Shown: positions 33,465-41,631 of the stretch, piece by piece | How the letters are laid out: every line of letters starts with the position of its first letter | How positions within the stretch are numbered: the stretch's first letter is position 1 | NCBI RefSeq assembly: GCF_041262585.1 | Contig: NZ_JBGCBZ010000004.1 | Coordinates: 329,584-393,583 of the forward strand | DNA length: 64,000 nt | DNA from: JAOEGB01 sp041262585 | GTDB lineage: Bacteria > Actinomycetota > Actinomycetes > Streptosporangiales > Streptosporangiaceae | Direction: 5' to 3' | The notes under the pieces: model-generated | Databases searched by the model: none | What the model was told of the DNA's origin: nothing | The model's input: only the letters and a program-made list of their open reading frames with translations | Program-made: the position numbers and the translations under genes

Positions 33465-35027
33465 ATGGAGCACGTTCCGGACTGGGGCACGATCCCCCGC
33501 ATGCTGCGCGACCGGGCCGGGCGGCATCCGGACATGACCGCGGTCCTCGAAGACGGCGTACGGCTGTCGCTCGCGGAGCTGCGGGAGAGAGCCTCCACGG
33601 TGGCGAGGGGGCTCATCGGGCTCGGCGTCGAGCGAGGCGATCGGGTCGCGCTCTGGGGGCTCAACGATCTCCCGTGGGTCGTGAACGCCTTCGGCGTCTG
33701 GAACGCGGGCGCGGTGCTCGTGCCGCTGTCGTCCCGCTACAAGGGCATCGAGGCGGCCGGCCTGCTCCGGAAGACCGGAACCTCGGCGCTCATCACGGGC
33801 CAGAACCTGGCGGGCGCTCCCCCGTTCGCCGACGTGCTCGGCGCACCGGACCTGCCGGAGCTTCGCCATGTGATCACTCCTCGCGCCCCCTTGGGTGACG
33901 GGGTGGGCGAGGACGAGGCCGAGGCACGGGCGGCGGCCGTGCGGCCCGGCGACCTGTGCGAGATCATCTCCACCTCCGGGACCACCGGCGCGCCCAAAGG
34001 CGTGATGCTCGACCACGCCCAGATCCTGCGGGGCTACTGGGACTGGGCGGAGATCGTGACACTACGGAAAGGCGACCGCTACCCGATCATCGCGCCCTTC
34101 ACGCACGGGTTCGGGCTCAACGCGGGGCTGCTGGCCTCGGTGATGCGCGGGGCTACGATGATGCCGCTCAAGGCGTTCTCCCCGGACGGGCTGATGGAGC
34201 TCATCGAGTCGAGCAAGGTGAGCATCCTGGCGGGCGCTCCGCCGATGTTCTATCGGCTCCTGGACGAGCTCGACCGCCGCCCATGGGACGTGTCCTCGCT
34301 CCGGGTCGCCATCTGCGGGGCGGCGGCCGTGCCCGAGGCGCTGATCAGGCGGCTCGTCGACCGCGTCGGGATCAACCGGATGATCAACGCGTACGGCCTG
34401 ATGGAGGGCACGGTCGTGTCGATGACCAGGGCCGGAGACCCGGTCGAGGTGATCGCCTCCTCCACCGGCCAGGCCGTGCCGGGCATGGAAGTACGGATCG
34501 CCGGCGACGAGGGCGAGGAGGCGCCGACCGGCGAACGCGGCGAGATCCTGGTGCGCGGCTACGGCGTCATGCGGGGCTACTGGGGAGAGCCCGCCAGGAC
34601 CGCCGAGGTCGTCAGGGACGGCTGGCTGTACACCGGCGACGTCGGCACGCTCGACCCATCGGGCAACCTCGCGATCGTGGACCGGAAGAAGGAGCTGTAC
34701 ATCGTCAACGGCTTCAACGTCTCCCCGGCCGAGGTCGAGGGGCTGCTGCTGCGCCACGCGGACATCGGGCAGGCCGCGGTCGTCGGCGTGCCGGACGCGC
34801 GGGCCGGCGAGGCCGGATGGGCCTACGTCGTGCCGCGGCCGGGCGCCACGGTCGACCCGGAGGACGTCATCGCGTGGGCCAGGGAGAACATGTCCAGCCA
34901 CAAGGTCCCCCGCCGCGTGATCGTCGTCGACGCCCTGCCGGTCAACGCCAACGGCAAGATCGACAAACGAGCGATCCGTTCACGCGCCTCGCTGGTCGAG
35001 GGTCCTGGCGGTGCGGGGGGCCGATGA
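33465..35027 (+). CDS. fadD3: HIP-CoA synthetase, FadD3-type acyl-CoA ligase
   Basis: A 520-residue acyl-AMP-forming ligase. STSGTTGAPKG (from S169) is the P-loop, YGLMEGTVVSM the substrate/ATP region, GWLYTGDVGTLDPSGNLAIVDRKKELYIVNGFNVSPAEVE the hinge and NANGKIDK the C-terminal catalytic lysine. FadD3 of mycobacteria attaches CoA to HIP, the C/D-ring propanoate left after rings A and B are removed. Assignment rests on family resemblance plus the KstR2 context; other medium-chain ligases remain possible. GGGGGCTCC precedes the ATG. Confidence 0.82.
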   Translation: MEHVPDWGTIPRMLRDRAGRHPDMTAVLEDGVRLSLAELRERASTVARGLIGLGVERGDRVALWGLNDLPWVVNAFGVWNAGAVLVPLSSRYKGIEAAGLLRKTGTSALITGQNLAGAPPFADVLGAPDLPELRHVITPRAPLGDGVGEDEAEARAAAVRPGDLCEIISTSGTTGAPKGVMLDHAQILRGYWDWAEIVTLRKGDRYPIIAPFTHGFGLNAGLLASVMRGATMMPLKAFSPDGLMELIESSKVSILAGAPPMFYRLLDELDRRPWDVSSLRVAICGAAAVPEALIRRLVDRVGINRMINAYGLMEGTVVSMTRAGDPVEVIASSTGQAVPGMEVRIAGDEGEEAPTGERGEILVRGYGVMRGYWGEPARTAEVVRDGWLYTGDVGTLDPSGNLAIVDRKKELYIVNGFNVSPAEVEGLLLRHADIGQAAVVGVPDARAGEAGWAYVVPRPGATVDPEDVIAWARENMSSHKVPRRVIVVDALPVNANGKIDKRAIRSRASLVEGPGGAGGR

Positions 35028-35066
35028 TAAAGAATCACTGATAGGACGCCCCGCTCTGTGGAGGCC

Positions 35067-36395
35067 ATGGTGACACTGCGCGTCGCGATCGTGGGATCGG
35101 GCCCGGCCGGGATCTACACAGCCGAGGCGCTGATAAAGCAGGCCCAGGGGCCGGTCGAGGTGGACGTGCTGGAGCGCCTGCCCACGCCGTACGGACTCGT
35201 CCGGTACGGCGTCGCCCCCGACCACACGTCGATCAAGTCGATCGCCGGTTATCTCCGCCGTGTCCTGGAGTCCCCAGGGGTGCGCTTCCTCGGCGGGATC
35301 GAGCTCGGCTCGGACGTGTCCGTGGACGACCTGCTGTCCTGCTACGACGCGGTCGTCTACTGCACCGGGGCGATGGTGGACAGGCACCTGGGCATACCCG
35401 GCGAGGACCTGCCCGGCAGCGTCGCCGCCACCGACTTCGTGAACTGGTACTGCGGCCATCCTGACGTCCCCGCCGACGCGTTCACGCTCGACGCCGAGGA
35501 GGTCGTCGTCATCGGGGTCGGCAACGTGGCGGTCGACGTGGTGCGCATCCTCGCCAAGACCGCTGACGAGCTGCGCGAGACGGACGTGCCGGAGGAGGTC
35601 CTCGAACGGCTGGCCTCCTCACGGGTCAGGCGGATCCACATGATCGGCCGCCGGGGCGCGGAACACGCCAAGTTCACCCTCAAGGAGCTGCGCGAGCTCG
35701 GCGAGCTGCTGAACGCCGACATCCTGACATTTCCTGATGAGGTCAAGGTCGAGGACCTCGCCGCGCTCTCCCGCCAGATCCGCGGCAACGTGGATGTGCT
35801 CCAGTCCTGGTCGGAGCGGGTGCCCGCGGACCGGCCCCGGCGGCTGGAGGTGCGCTTCTGGCTGCGCCCGGTGGAGATCCTCGGCGTCTCCCATGTCGAG
35901 GGCATCCGGCTGGAGCGCACTCGCCTGGAGGACGGGCGCGTCGTGGGCACCGGCGAGTTCGAGACGATCCCGGCCGACATGGTGATGCGGTCGGTCGGCT
36001 ACCAGAGCGTGGCACTCGCCGGAGTGCCGTTCGACCCCGCGTCGATGACCGTGCCGAACGTGGCCGGCAAGGTGTCGGACCGGCAGTTCGTCGCGGGCTG
36101 GCTCAAGCGCGGCCCGACCGGGGTCATCGGCACCAACAAGTCCGACGCCGCCGAGACCGTCCGGACCCTGCTCGCGGAGGCCACTGCCGGCGTGGCCAAG
36201 GCGAGGCTCGACGACCTCCTGGACGCCCGTGGCGTCACCCCGGTGACCTACCAGGACTGGCTCGCCATCGAGGCCGCCGAGACGGAGCTCGCCACGAAGC
36301 TCAAGCGGGGAGAGCGGGTCAAGCTGGTCGGCCGGCCCGCCATGTTCGCCGCCTGCGGCCGCCTCCCCCACCCCACCACCCACCCCCAGCAGTGA
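35067..36395 (+). CDS. fprA: Ferredoxin-NADP+ reductase, FprA type
   Basis: A 442-residue FAD/NADPH enzyme of the adrenodoxin-reductase family. GSGPAG (residues 10-15) binds FAD, PYGLVRYGVAPDH is family-specific, and GVGNVAVDVVRILAK binds NADPH. It passes electrons to ferredoxins that serve P450s or Rieske oxygenases such as steroid hydroxylases. It follows fadD3 by 39 bp, so it is probably in that operon. The ribosome site GGAGG is 2 nt from ATG 35067 and 5 nt from GTG 35070; the latter may be the true start. Its stop abuts the convergent PIN gene with no gap. Confidence 0.9.
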   Translation: MVTLRVAIVGSGPAGIYTAEALIKQAQGPVEVDVLERLPTPYGLVRYGVAPDHTSIKSIAGYLRRVLESPGVRFLGGIELGSDVSVDDLLSCYDAVVYCTGAMVDRHLGIPGEDLPGSVAATDFVNWYCGHPDVPADAFTLDAEEVVVIGVGNVAVDVVRILAKTADELRETDVPEEVLERLASSRVRRIHMIGRRGAEHAKFTLKELRELGELLNADILTFPDEVKVEDLAALSRQIRGNVDVLQSWSERVPADRPRRLEVRFWLRPVEILGVSHVEGIRLERTRLEDGRVVGTGEFETIPADMVMRSVGYQSVALAGVPFDPASMTVPNVAGKVSDRQFVAGWLKRGPTGVIGTNKSDAAETVRTLLAEATAGVAKARLDDLLDARGVTPVTYQDWLAIEAAETELATKLKRGERVKLVGRPAMFAACGRLPHPTTHPQQ

Positions 36396-36755
36396 CTACC
36401 GAAGCCAGTGCACCCTGCCTGCTTCCGGCAGTCGCTGCTCCGTCAGGATCTCGTCCAAGGCCTGGACCAGCTTTCCCAGTGCCTGCTTGGTCCGGGGGAA
36501 ACGCACAGCGTTGGTGTAGAGCAGGCCTGGGCAACGCCGTCCGTCAGTGAGCCGCTGTGCCCTCAGCACCTCGAAGTCCCGCACATTCTCCGTCAGCAGA
36601 GACCTCCGCTCAGCGAGCGCGATCTCCAGAACCTGCTCATCGGGAAGGCCGGCCCCTCCTTGGCGCTCGTGGATCGCCACGACATCGTGACCGCGCTCCC
36701 GCAGGGTCACGGCCAGCAGCGGGGGAAACATCTCATCGGTGAGCAGTCCGCTCAT
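36396..36755 (-). CDS. DUF5615 PIN-like toxin candidate
   Basis: A 119-residue protein of the PIN-like DUF5615 family: LLTDEMFPPLLAVTLRERGHDVVAI at the start (conserved Asp plus GHDV) and RSLLTENVRDFEVL in the middle, as in VapC-like nucleases. The ATG overlaps the stop of the upstream gene (ATGA), the usual arrangement of antitoxin then toxin. RNase activity is inferred from the family. Confidence 0.8.
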   Translation of the reverse strand: MSGLLTDEMFPPLLAVTLRERGHDVVAIHERQGGAGLPDEQVLEIALAERRSLLTENVRDFEVLRAQRLTDGRRCPGLLYTNAVRFPRTKQALGKLVQALDEILTEQRLPEAGRVHWLR

Positions 36756-37195
36756 GATGCGAGCAGGTCTTGCTCGCGGCACCAGCGCTTCTCGGCTTCC
36801 CGCGCCGCGATGTCGGCCGCCTCGATCTGAGCGTCGACTTCGTCAGAGTGGGCTGACCAGTACCGGATCGCGGTTCGCACCTGATGCTGCGGGATCCCGG
36901 AGTATTCGGCGACCATTCGGACAACATCGTCCGGCTGGGCATCCGGCTCCGCCGCGCGGGTCACCTTGACGGCCCGGATGATCTCCCAGACATCCGGCCC
37001 TCCGACGATCACGGCCCGGCGGCCGGATGGACCGGTGCGGAAGAGCACCCCTGGGTGCTCTTCCATTCTCAGAGCCTCCGTGATCAGCAAGTTGACCGCA
37101 GCCGAGACCGACAGTCCCGGATGCTCGGCGACGAACTTGGTGAGCTTCTCGAGCACTGCCTCATCGAAGCGAACGGACCGCGGAGTGGGTGACAT
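36752..37195 (-). CDS. Ribbon-helix-helix-type antitoxin candidate
   Basis: A 147-residue protein. The N-terminus SPTPRSVRFDEAVLEKLTKFVAEHPGLSVSAAVNLLITEAL has the pattern of a ribbon-helix-helix DNA-binding domain; a second helical part (ADIAAREAEKRW) may bind the toxin. The ATG at 37195 is exactly 6 nt after TACGAT, so the mRNA is probably leaderless. A perfect inverted repeat spans the start and the -10 element, consistent with autorepression. Confidence 0.75.
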   Translation of the reverse strand: MSPTPRSVRFDEAVLEKLTKFVAEHPGLSVSAAVNLLITEALRMEEHPGVLFRTGPSGRRAVIVGGPDVWEIIRAVKVTRAAEPDAQPDDVVRMVAEYSGIPQHQVRTAIRYWSAHSDEVDAQIEAADIAAREAEKRWCREQDLLAS

Positions 37196-37213
37196 GGCTA
37201 CATCGTAGCCATG
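37193..37213. promoter_or_regulatory. Operator palindrome over the antitoxin start
   Basis: CATGGCTAC and GTAGCCATG are perfect 9-bp arms separated by ATC. The repeat covers the antitoxin start codon and its -10 hexamer, so bound antitoxin would block polymerase directly. Confidence 0.75.
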
Positions 37214-37301
37214 TGTAGCTCTCTTCGAACTCTGCTTGGTTCTCAGGGTGATCACGTCCTAACATGGTGTTACCGCGCCAGGGGCTACGCCCTCTGGCTC
37301 T

Positions 37302-37328
37302 ACGGCCCCCGCGAGGGGGCCGTTTCTT
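37302..37328 (+). terminator. Orphan intrinsic terminator, possible small RNA end
   Basis: ACGGCCCCC and GGGGGCCGT form a 9-bp stem with loop GCGA followed by TTCTTTT, the most canonical terminator in the window. No plus-strand gene ends before it: both flanking upstream genes are on the minus strand. A second hairpin (GCCAG...CTGGC) lies just before it. A short plus-strand RNA starting between 37215 and 37270 would explain it. Confidence 0.7.
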
Positions 37329-37438
37329 TTCGCCACTATGTTCGATGCACAGGTTAGCCAACCTGGCGTTATCGCGCGAGCACAATGAGTAATGTGCTGC
37401 TTTGTCGTAGGCAGGTGGGGTCTGCGAGGATCGTCGGC

Positions 37439-38611
37439 ATGGAGACGACTCTGACGGGACTGGACAGGCTCCTCGATCGGGAGGCACGACTCGACCAACT
37501 GGAGCCGGGCCCGCCTCGCGAGATCGCCTGGCAGCCGGTGCACACGGTCTACGTCCCCGCCGACAAGGTGACGGAGCGCGTCGTCTCGGACTGGGGGCAC
37601 GCGGCCACGGAGCTGCTGCACAAGCACCTGTTCACGCCCACGGAGCTGGCCGCGCTGTTCGAACTCGACGCCGACCTGGCGACACCCGTGCACGACCGGC
37701 TCAGGAAGAAGCTCGCGGTCGAGCCGATCGAGGACCTGCGGGTCGACTTCGAGGACGGGTACGGCGTTCGCGATCAGAGCGAGGAAGACGGGCACGTCGA
37801 GAGCGCGGCGGCGGCCATCGCGGCGATGCGCGCGGCGCAGACCCTGCCCCGGCGATGGGGGCTGCGGGTCAAGTCGTTCGCGGACGGAGACCCGCAACGG
37901 TCGGTCCGGGCCCTGGACGGCTTCCTCACCGCCGTGGTCAAGCGAGCCGGAGAGCTGCCGAGGGGCTTCACGGTGACCTTTCCCAAGGTGCTCGTCGAGG
38001 CCCATCTCGGGCAGTTCGTGCGCTGCCTGGAGGCTCTGGAGACGGCGCTGGGCTTCGAACCGCGCACGCTCAGGTTCGAGATGCAGGTCGAGGCGCCGCA
38101 GACCGTGCTGATGCTCCAGCGGTCGGCCGACCTGGTCGCGTCACTCGGGGGACGGCTGGCCGCGGCGCACTTCGGGGTGTTCGACTACACCGCGGCGATC
38201 GGGCTGCCGCCGCACGAGCAGCGGCTCGACCACCCCGCGTGCGACTACGCGCGGAACGTCATGCAGACGGTCTTCGCCGGCACGGGCGTGGAGCTGTCGG
38301 ACGGCTCGCTGGCCGCCGCGCCCGCCTCCGAATCGGCCGAGGACGTGAACGGCCTGCTGCGGCGGCACTCCGCCCTGGTCCGCCACTCCCTCTCGAATGG
38401 CTACTACCAGGGCTGGGACATGCACCCGTCGCATCTCATCAGCCGTTACGCGACGGTCTACGCCTTCCACCTCGCCCTCTACGAGGACTATCTGGAGCGG
38501 GTCCGCGCCTGGGAGGAGCAGCGCGAGGGGGTGGGCGGCGTCCTGGACGAACCCGCCACCATCAAGACGCTCGTCGCGGCCCTCGCCCGAGCCGACCACG
38601 CCCTGTGCTGA
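37439..38611 (+). CDS. CitE-like HpcH/HpaI aldolase-lyase family protein
   Basis: A 390-residue TIM-barrel protein of the HpcH/HpaI/CitE superfamily. IEDLRVDFEDGYGVRDQSEEDGHVE carries the metal-binding Asp/Glu, RFEMQVEAPQTVL another acidic ligand, and GGRLAAAHFGVFDYTAAIGL the C-terminal active-site region. It acts alone here, without citrate lyase subunits, so a malyl-CoA or similar CoA-ester lyase role is possible. The ATG at 37439 has GAGGA 8 nt upstream. Its stop TGA lies in the first unit of a 17-bp tandem repeat. Confidence 0.8.
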   Translation: METTLTGLDRLLDREARLDQLEPGPPREIAWQPVHTVYVPADKVTERVVSDWGHAATELLHKHLFTPTELAALFELDADLATPVHDRLRKKLAVEPIEDLRVDFEDGYGVRDQSEEDGHVESAAAAIAAMRAAQTLPRRWGLRVKSFADGDPQRSVRALDGFLTAVVKRAGELPRGFTVTFPKVLVEAHLGQFVRCLEALETALGFEPRTLRFEMQVEAPQTVLMLQRSADLVASLGGRLAAAHFGVFDYTAAIGLPPHEQRLDHPACDYARNVMQTVFAGTGVELSDGSLAAAPASESAEDVNGLLRRHSALVRHSLSNGYYQGWDMHPSHLISRYATVYAFHLALYEDYLERVRAWEEQREGVGGVLDEPATIKTLVAALARADHALC

Positions 38612-38739
38612 GTCAAGCGCTGTGCTGAGTCAGGCGCTGTGCTGAGTCAGGCGCTGTGCTGAGTCAGGCGCTGTGCTGAGTCAAGCGCTGTGCTGAGTCA
38701 AGCGCTGTGCTGAGTCAGGCGCTGGCCTGAGTCAGGCGA
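38604..38739. repeat. Tandem repeat, 8 copies of a 17-bp unit
   Basis: The unit TGTGCTGAGTCARGCGC is repeated seven times with only an A/G difference, plus an eighth variant TGGCCTGAGTCAGGCGA. Each unit has the palindrome TGAGTCA, providing TGA stops on both strands. Unit 1 supplies the stop of the CitE-like gene; unit 8 contains the stop of cutC. It is a likely length-variable locus. Confidence 0.95.
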
Positions 38740-39412
38740 GGTCGACGAGGCGGCGCCATTCGCGGACGCGTGCCGGGTCCACGGGGTCGCTCCACGACTC
38801 CCGTACGGCACTGCCTACGTGGAAGGCCCGGACGCCGTAGTCGAGCAGGACGGGGACGTGCTCCCGCTTGAGACCTCCCCCGGCCAGCACCAGCGGGGCG
38901 TCTCCCGCCTCCGCCCGGGCGCGTAACACGGCCAGGCCGCTGCCGACCCCCTCCGCCGAGCCCGCCGTGAGCACGGTGGCGAGGTTCGGCAGGAGCCGTA
39001 CGGCACGCCAGCCCGCCTGGACGTCGGCAGCGTGGTCCACGGCCCGGTGGAACGTCCACGGGAGGGGCGAGACGGCGTGGATGAGCGCGTCGGTCGCGTC
39101 CCGGTCGACCGAGCCGTCCGCGGAGAGGAACCCGAAGACGAAACCGGCCGCGCCGGCCTCGGACAGCTCCTTGACCTCCTTGCGCAGCCGGTCCAGTTCC
39201 TCAGGCGTGACGGTGAACCCGGCGTTGCGGCGCAACATGACCATCTGCGGCAGCCCGCACTCCTTCGAGATAGCCGCGACGAGCTCCGCCGAGGGGGTGA
39301 GGCCGTCTGAGCCGATGTCCGATACGACCTCCAGGCGATCCGCCCCACCCTCCTCGGCGGCCACGGCGTCGCGAACGTCCAGAGCGATCACTTCAAGGAG
39401 AGATCCGGTCAT
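38732..39412 (-). CDS. cutC: CutC family protein
   Basis: A 226-residue TIM-barrel protein with LEVIALDVRDAVAAEEGGADRLEVVSDIGSDGLTPS at the start, WTFHRAVDH in the middle and LVLAGGGLKREHVPVLL near the end, all CutC signatures. CutC was linked to copper homeostasis, but direct copper handling is doubtful in many species. The ATG at 39412 follows TACTGT by 7 nt with no ribosome site, so it may be leaderless. Confidence 0.9.
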   Translation of the reverse strand: MTGSLLEVIALDVRDAVAAEEGGADRLEVVSDIGSDGLTPSAELVAAISKECGLPQMVMLRRNAGFTVTPEELDRLRKEVKELSEAGAAGFVFGFLSADGSVDRDATDALIHAVSPLPWTFHRAVDHAADVQAGWRAVRLLPNLATVLTAGSAEGVGSGLAVLRARAEAGDAPLVLAGGGLKREHVPVLLDYGVRAFHVGSAVRESWSDPVDPARVREWRRLVDLA

Positions 39413-39463
39413 GAAGTGAACAGTATCGGGTCCGTTTGCGACGCCGTGCGGCATCCGCCCTGT

Positions 39464-40081
39464 TCAGGCCTCGATCAACTCCTTGTCGGGAATGATGTCA
39501 AGAACGCGGCCATGCGTACGCGCTCCGGCCGGGCGGTCGAGAAGCGCCTCTGACGTGATGAGCGCCCCAGACGCGCCGCGCTCGAAGAGGGCCCCCGAGG
39601 CGCGGTGCGGAAGGTCGACCGTGCGGACGTGCCGGAACCCGAGCGTGCGGTAGTACGCCTGGAGGCGGTCGTTGTCCTTCGAGCAGTCCAGGCGCAGCCA
39701 GCGCCGCCCTTCGGCCGCGGCGCGCAGCCCGGCCCAGTCGAGCAGGGCCTCGCCGAGACCCTGTCCGGAGTAGGCCCTGCTGACGGCGAGCTTGTGAACG
39801 TACAACGCGTCACCGGGCTGGTCGGACCCGGTCCAGAACTCGGGGTCGGCGTGGCCGTCCAGCGCCACGGTGGCGGCCGGGACGGGGTCGGTTCCGTCGT
39901 CCAGCAGGTACAGCACGCCTTCCTGGATGAGCGGCTCGATGCGCTCGGCGGGGAAGCCGCCGGCCGGCCACTGCCGTACGCCGAGGGAGTTCAGCCATTT
40001 GGCCGCCTCGGCGAGCAGGGTGAGCACGGTGGGCAGGTCGCCTGATGTGGCGGAGCGAAGCGTGAGGCTGTTCACGGGCAC
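39464..40081 (-). CDS. GNAT family N-acetyltransferase
   Basis: A 205-residue acetyltransferase. VHKLAVSRAYSGQGLGEALLDWAG is the acetyl-CoA binding motif (Q-G-L-G), and LRLDCSKDNDRLQAYYRTLGF the closing strand/helix. The substrate is unknown. The GTG at 40081 has AAGGA 7 nt upstream. It is 51 bp before cutC on the same strand. Confidence 0.87.
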   Translation of the reverse strand: MPVNSLTLRSATSGDLPTVLTLLAEAAKWLNSLGVRQWPAGGFPAERIEPLIQEGVLYLLDDGTDPVPAATVALDGHADPEFWTGSDQPGDALYVHKLAVSRAYSGQGLGEALLDWAGLRAAAEGRRWLRLDCSKDNDRLQAYYRTLGFRHVRTVDLPHRASGALFERGASGALITSEALLDRPAGARTHGRVLDIIPDKELIEA

Positions 40082-40247
40082 GGGAGAGTCCTTTCGATCC
40101 GAGCGAGAGCAAAGGGAGTCGATGTGAACACGGAGAGTGACGACGCGATGGCGCACGGGCCTACACGTCAGACAGCGGGGAAAGCAGCACTAGGGCGCCC
40201 GAGCGTGGCATGGTGATCGCTCGCGGCGGATACACAGCCAGAGACGA

Positions 40248-40265
40248 CCCCTCCGGAGAGGGGTT
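40248..40265. terminator. Hairpin after the GntR gene
   Basis: CCCCTC and GAGGGG pair around CGGA, followed by TT on the plus strand; on the minus strand it lies 13 bp after the GntR stop. Confidence 0.55.
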
Positions 40266-40277
40266 ATCCGTGTTCGG

Positions 40278-41048
40278 TCAATGACGTTCCAGCTCGTATC
40301 TGATCAAGTGCTTGTCGGCGGGGAGCACCGACACGGCGACACGCACCGGCGTGTCGTCCCGGTCGTACCCAACTCGGACATAAACGACAACTGGCGTACC
40401 TGGTTCCAGCTGAAGTTGCAACGTTTCATCAGGAGTTGGCATACGTGCCGAAATATCGTCAATTACTCTGACCTGCGGATGTCCGAGCTCCTCCAGCACG
40501 CGGTTGGCCCCGCGTTTGATGTCCCCCGGCCGGGCGATCTCTGAGTCTCCGACGAGATCCAACGGGAAGTACGAGTCATAGGTGTTGTACGGCTGGCCGT
40601 CCACGAACCGCAGCCTGCGGCGGACGACGGCGAGCGCCTTGTCGGTGAGCGCGAGCCGGGTCGCGACGTCCTCCGGCGGCTCGACGATCGAGACCTGGAT
40701 GTTCTGGTCGGCCCGGCGGCCCTCCGAGGTGACCGCGTGCACGAAAGAGTCGAAGCGGGGCTCGCCCGCGTTCAGCGGATGCACCTCGTCCAGCGGGCGG
40801 AACTCGTCCTGGGGGCGCATGAGGAGGGGGCGGCGCTCACGGACGAACGTCCCGCGCCGGCGCATCCGGAGGATGAGACCTTCGTTCTCCAGCTCGCCCA
40901 GTGCCAGCCGTACCGTGTTGCGGCTGACGCCGTGCGCCTCCATGAGGTCGGTCTCGGTCGGGATCTGGTCGCCTGGCCCGAGCGCCCCCGTGTAGATGGC
41001 TCTCCGCACCTCGGCGGCCACCTGCTGGTAGAGCGATGATCGTGCCAT
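40278..41048 (-). CDS. GntR family regulator with UTRA domain (HutC type)
   Basis: A 256-residue regulator. Residues 5-72 hold the winged helix (LYQQVAAEVRRAIYTGALGPGDQIPTETDLMEAHGVSRNTVRLAL, then MRRRGTFVRE); the rest is a UTRA domain ending RVAVSVLPADKHLIRYEL. GAGGAAAG precedes the ATG. Repeats of TTGTTCC in the divergent promoter region with the 41187 gene are likely autoregulatory operators. The ligand is unknown. Confidence 0.88.
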   Translation of the reverse strand: MARSSLYQQVAAEVRRAIYTGALGPGDQIPTETDLMEAHGVSRNTVRLALGELENEGLILRMRRRGTFVRERRPLLMRPQDEFRPLDEVHPLNAGEPRFDSFVHAVTSEGRRADQNIQVSIVEPPEDVATRLALTDKALAVVRRRLRFVDGQPYNTYDSYFPLDLVGDSEIARPGDIKRGANRVLEELGHPQVRVIDDISARMPTPDETLQLQLEPGTPVVVYVRVGYDRDDTPVRVAVSVLPADKHLIRYELERH

Positions 41049-41066
41049 CTTTCCTCAATCTACCCT

Positions 41067-41162
41067 TTTGTTCCAACAAATCTAGAGGATCTCGGTCTGG
41101 CAAGGAACAACCTCTTGACCCGACCGGCTCGGGCCGCGCATTATCCAAACGTTGGTACAAAT
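41067..41162. promoter_or_regulatory. Putative GntR operators and promoter of the 41187 gene
   Basis: TTTGTTCCAACAAA at 41067-41080 is a perfect inverted repeat with a 2-bp centre. CGTTGGTACAAAT at 41150-41162 is the same site in reverse with one change, and a half-site GGAACAA lies near 41104. TTGACC (41115-41120) with CATTAT (41139-41144) after an 18-bp spacer gives a plausible plus-strand promoter between them. Confidence 0.6.
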
Positions 41163-41186
41163 CCATCCAATGGGCGGTGAGAGTCG

Positions 41187-41510
41187 GTGCTAGCGGTCCG
41201 TGCGGGCACGCCGTACCTGCCATGGCGCGATCCCTGCGAGGCGACGCGCATGCTCCGCTACGCCCTGCACCGGCAGGGATTCACCCACACCTACCAGAGC
41301 AACGGGAATGGCATGTCAGTGCTGTCGGTATCGACCGAGCTGACTGTCTGGTGCAAGCACGGGTCTTTCGTCTGGAACGAGGGCGACCTGGTGGTCACCC
41401 ATCCGGCCGACGACCCCGATGGCGCGACCCGCCTGATCATGCGGCATTACCGCACGCCGGAGCAGCCGTCCGAGGATGACGGCTGGTCCCCCGAGACTCC
41501 GCGCGATTAG
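41187..41510 (+). CDS. Hypothetical protein beside GntR
   Basis: A 107-residue product, not recognised. The centre (MLRYALHRQGFTHTYQSNGNGMSVLSVSTELTVWCKHGSFVWNEG) reads as a small beta-rich domain; there is no membrane helix. The start is GTG at 41187 with GGTGAGAG upstream, or ATG at 41250. It is divergent from the GntR gene and probably its target. Confidence 0.6.
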   Translation: MLAVRAGTPYLPWRDPCEATRMLRYALHRQGFTHTYQSNGNGMSVLSVSTELTVWCKHGSFVWNEGDLVVTHPADDPDGATRLIMRHYRTPEQPSEDDGWSPETPRD

Positions 41511-41512
41511 AC

Positions 41513-41606
41513 GAGGCTTCGACCCCAACCCTCGCCGGGGTCGAAGCCTCACGCCGGGGCGGTGCGCGTCCTGGCGGGTCCCCCACGCCCGCCAGGACGC
41601 CGCACC
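41513..41606. terminator. Double bidirectional terminator
   Basis: Two strong stems in a row. GAGGCTTCGACCCC pairs perfectly with GGGGTCGAAGCCTC (14 bp, 41513-41526 and 41537-41550). A second runs 41561-41578 with 41588-41606 (core CGTCCTGGCGGG and CCCGCCAGGACG, extended by GGTGCG and CGCACC with one bulged C). They separate the 41187 gene from the convergent DUF35 gene and the sterol island. Confidence 0.8.
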
Positions 41607-41631
41607 GTAATCGCCCCCGGCTTCGCGGGCC

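Noticed and set aside
36396..37195. Prophage or integrative-element boundaries near the toxin-antitoxin genes
   Set aside because: No integrase, att repeats or tRNA target are visible on either side.
38604..38739. CRISPR array
   Set aside because: Units are 17 bp, directly adjacent and lack unique spacers, so this is a plain tandem repeat. No cas genes are present.
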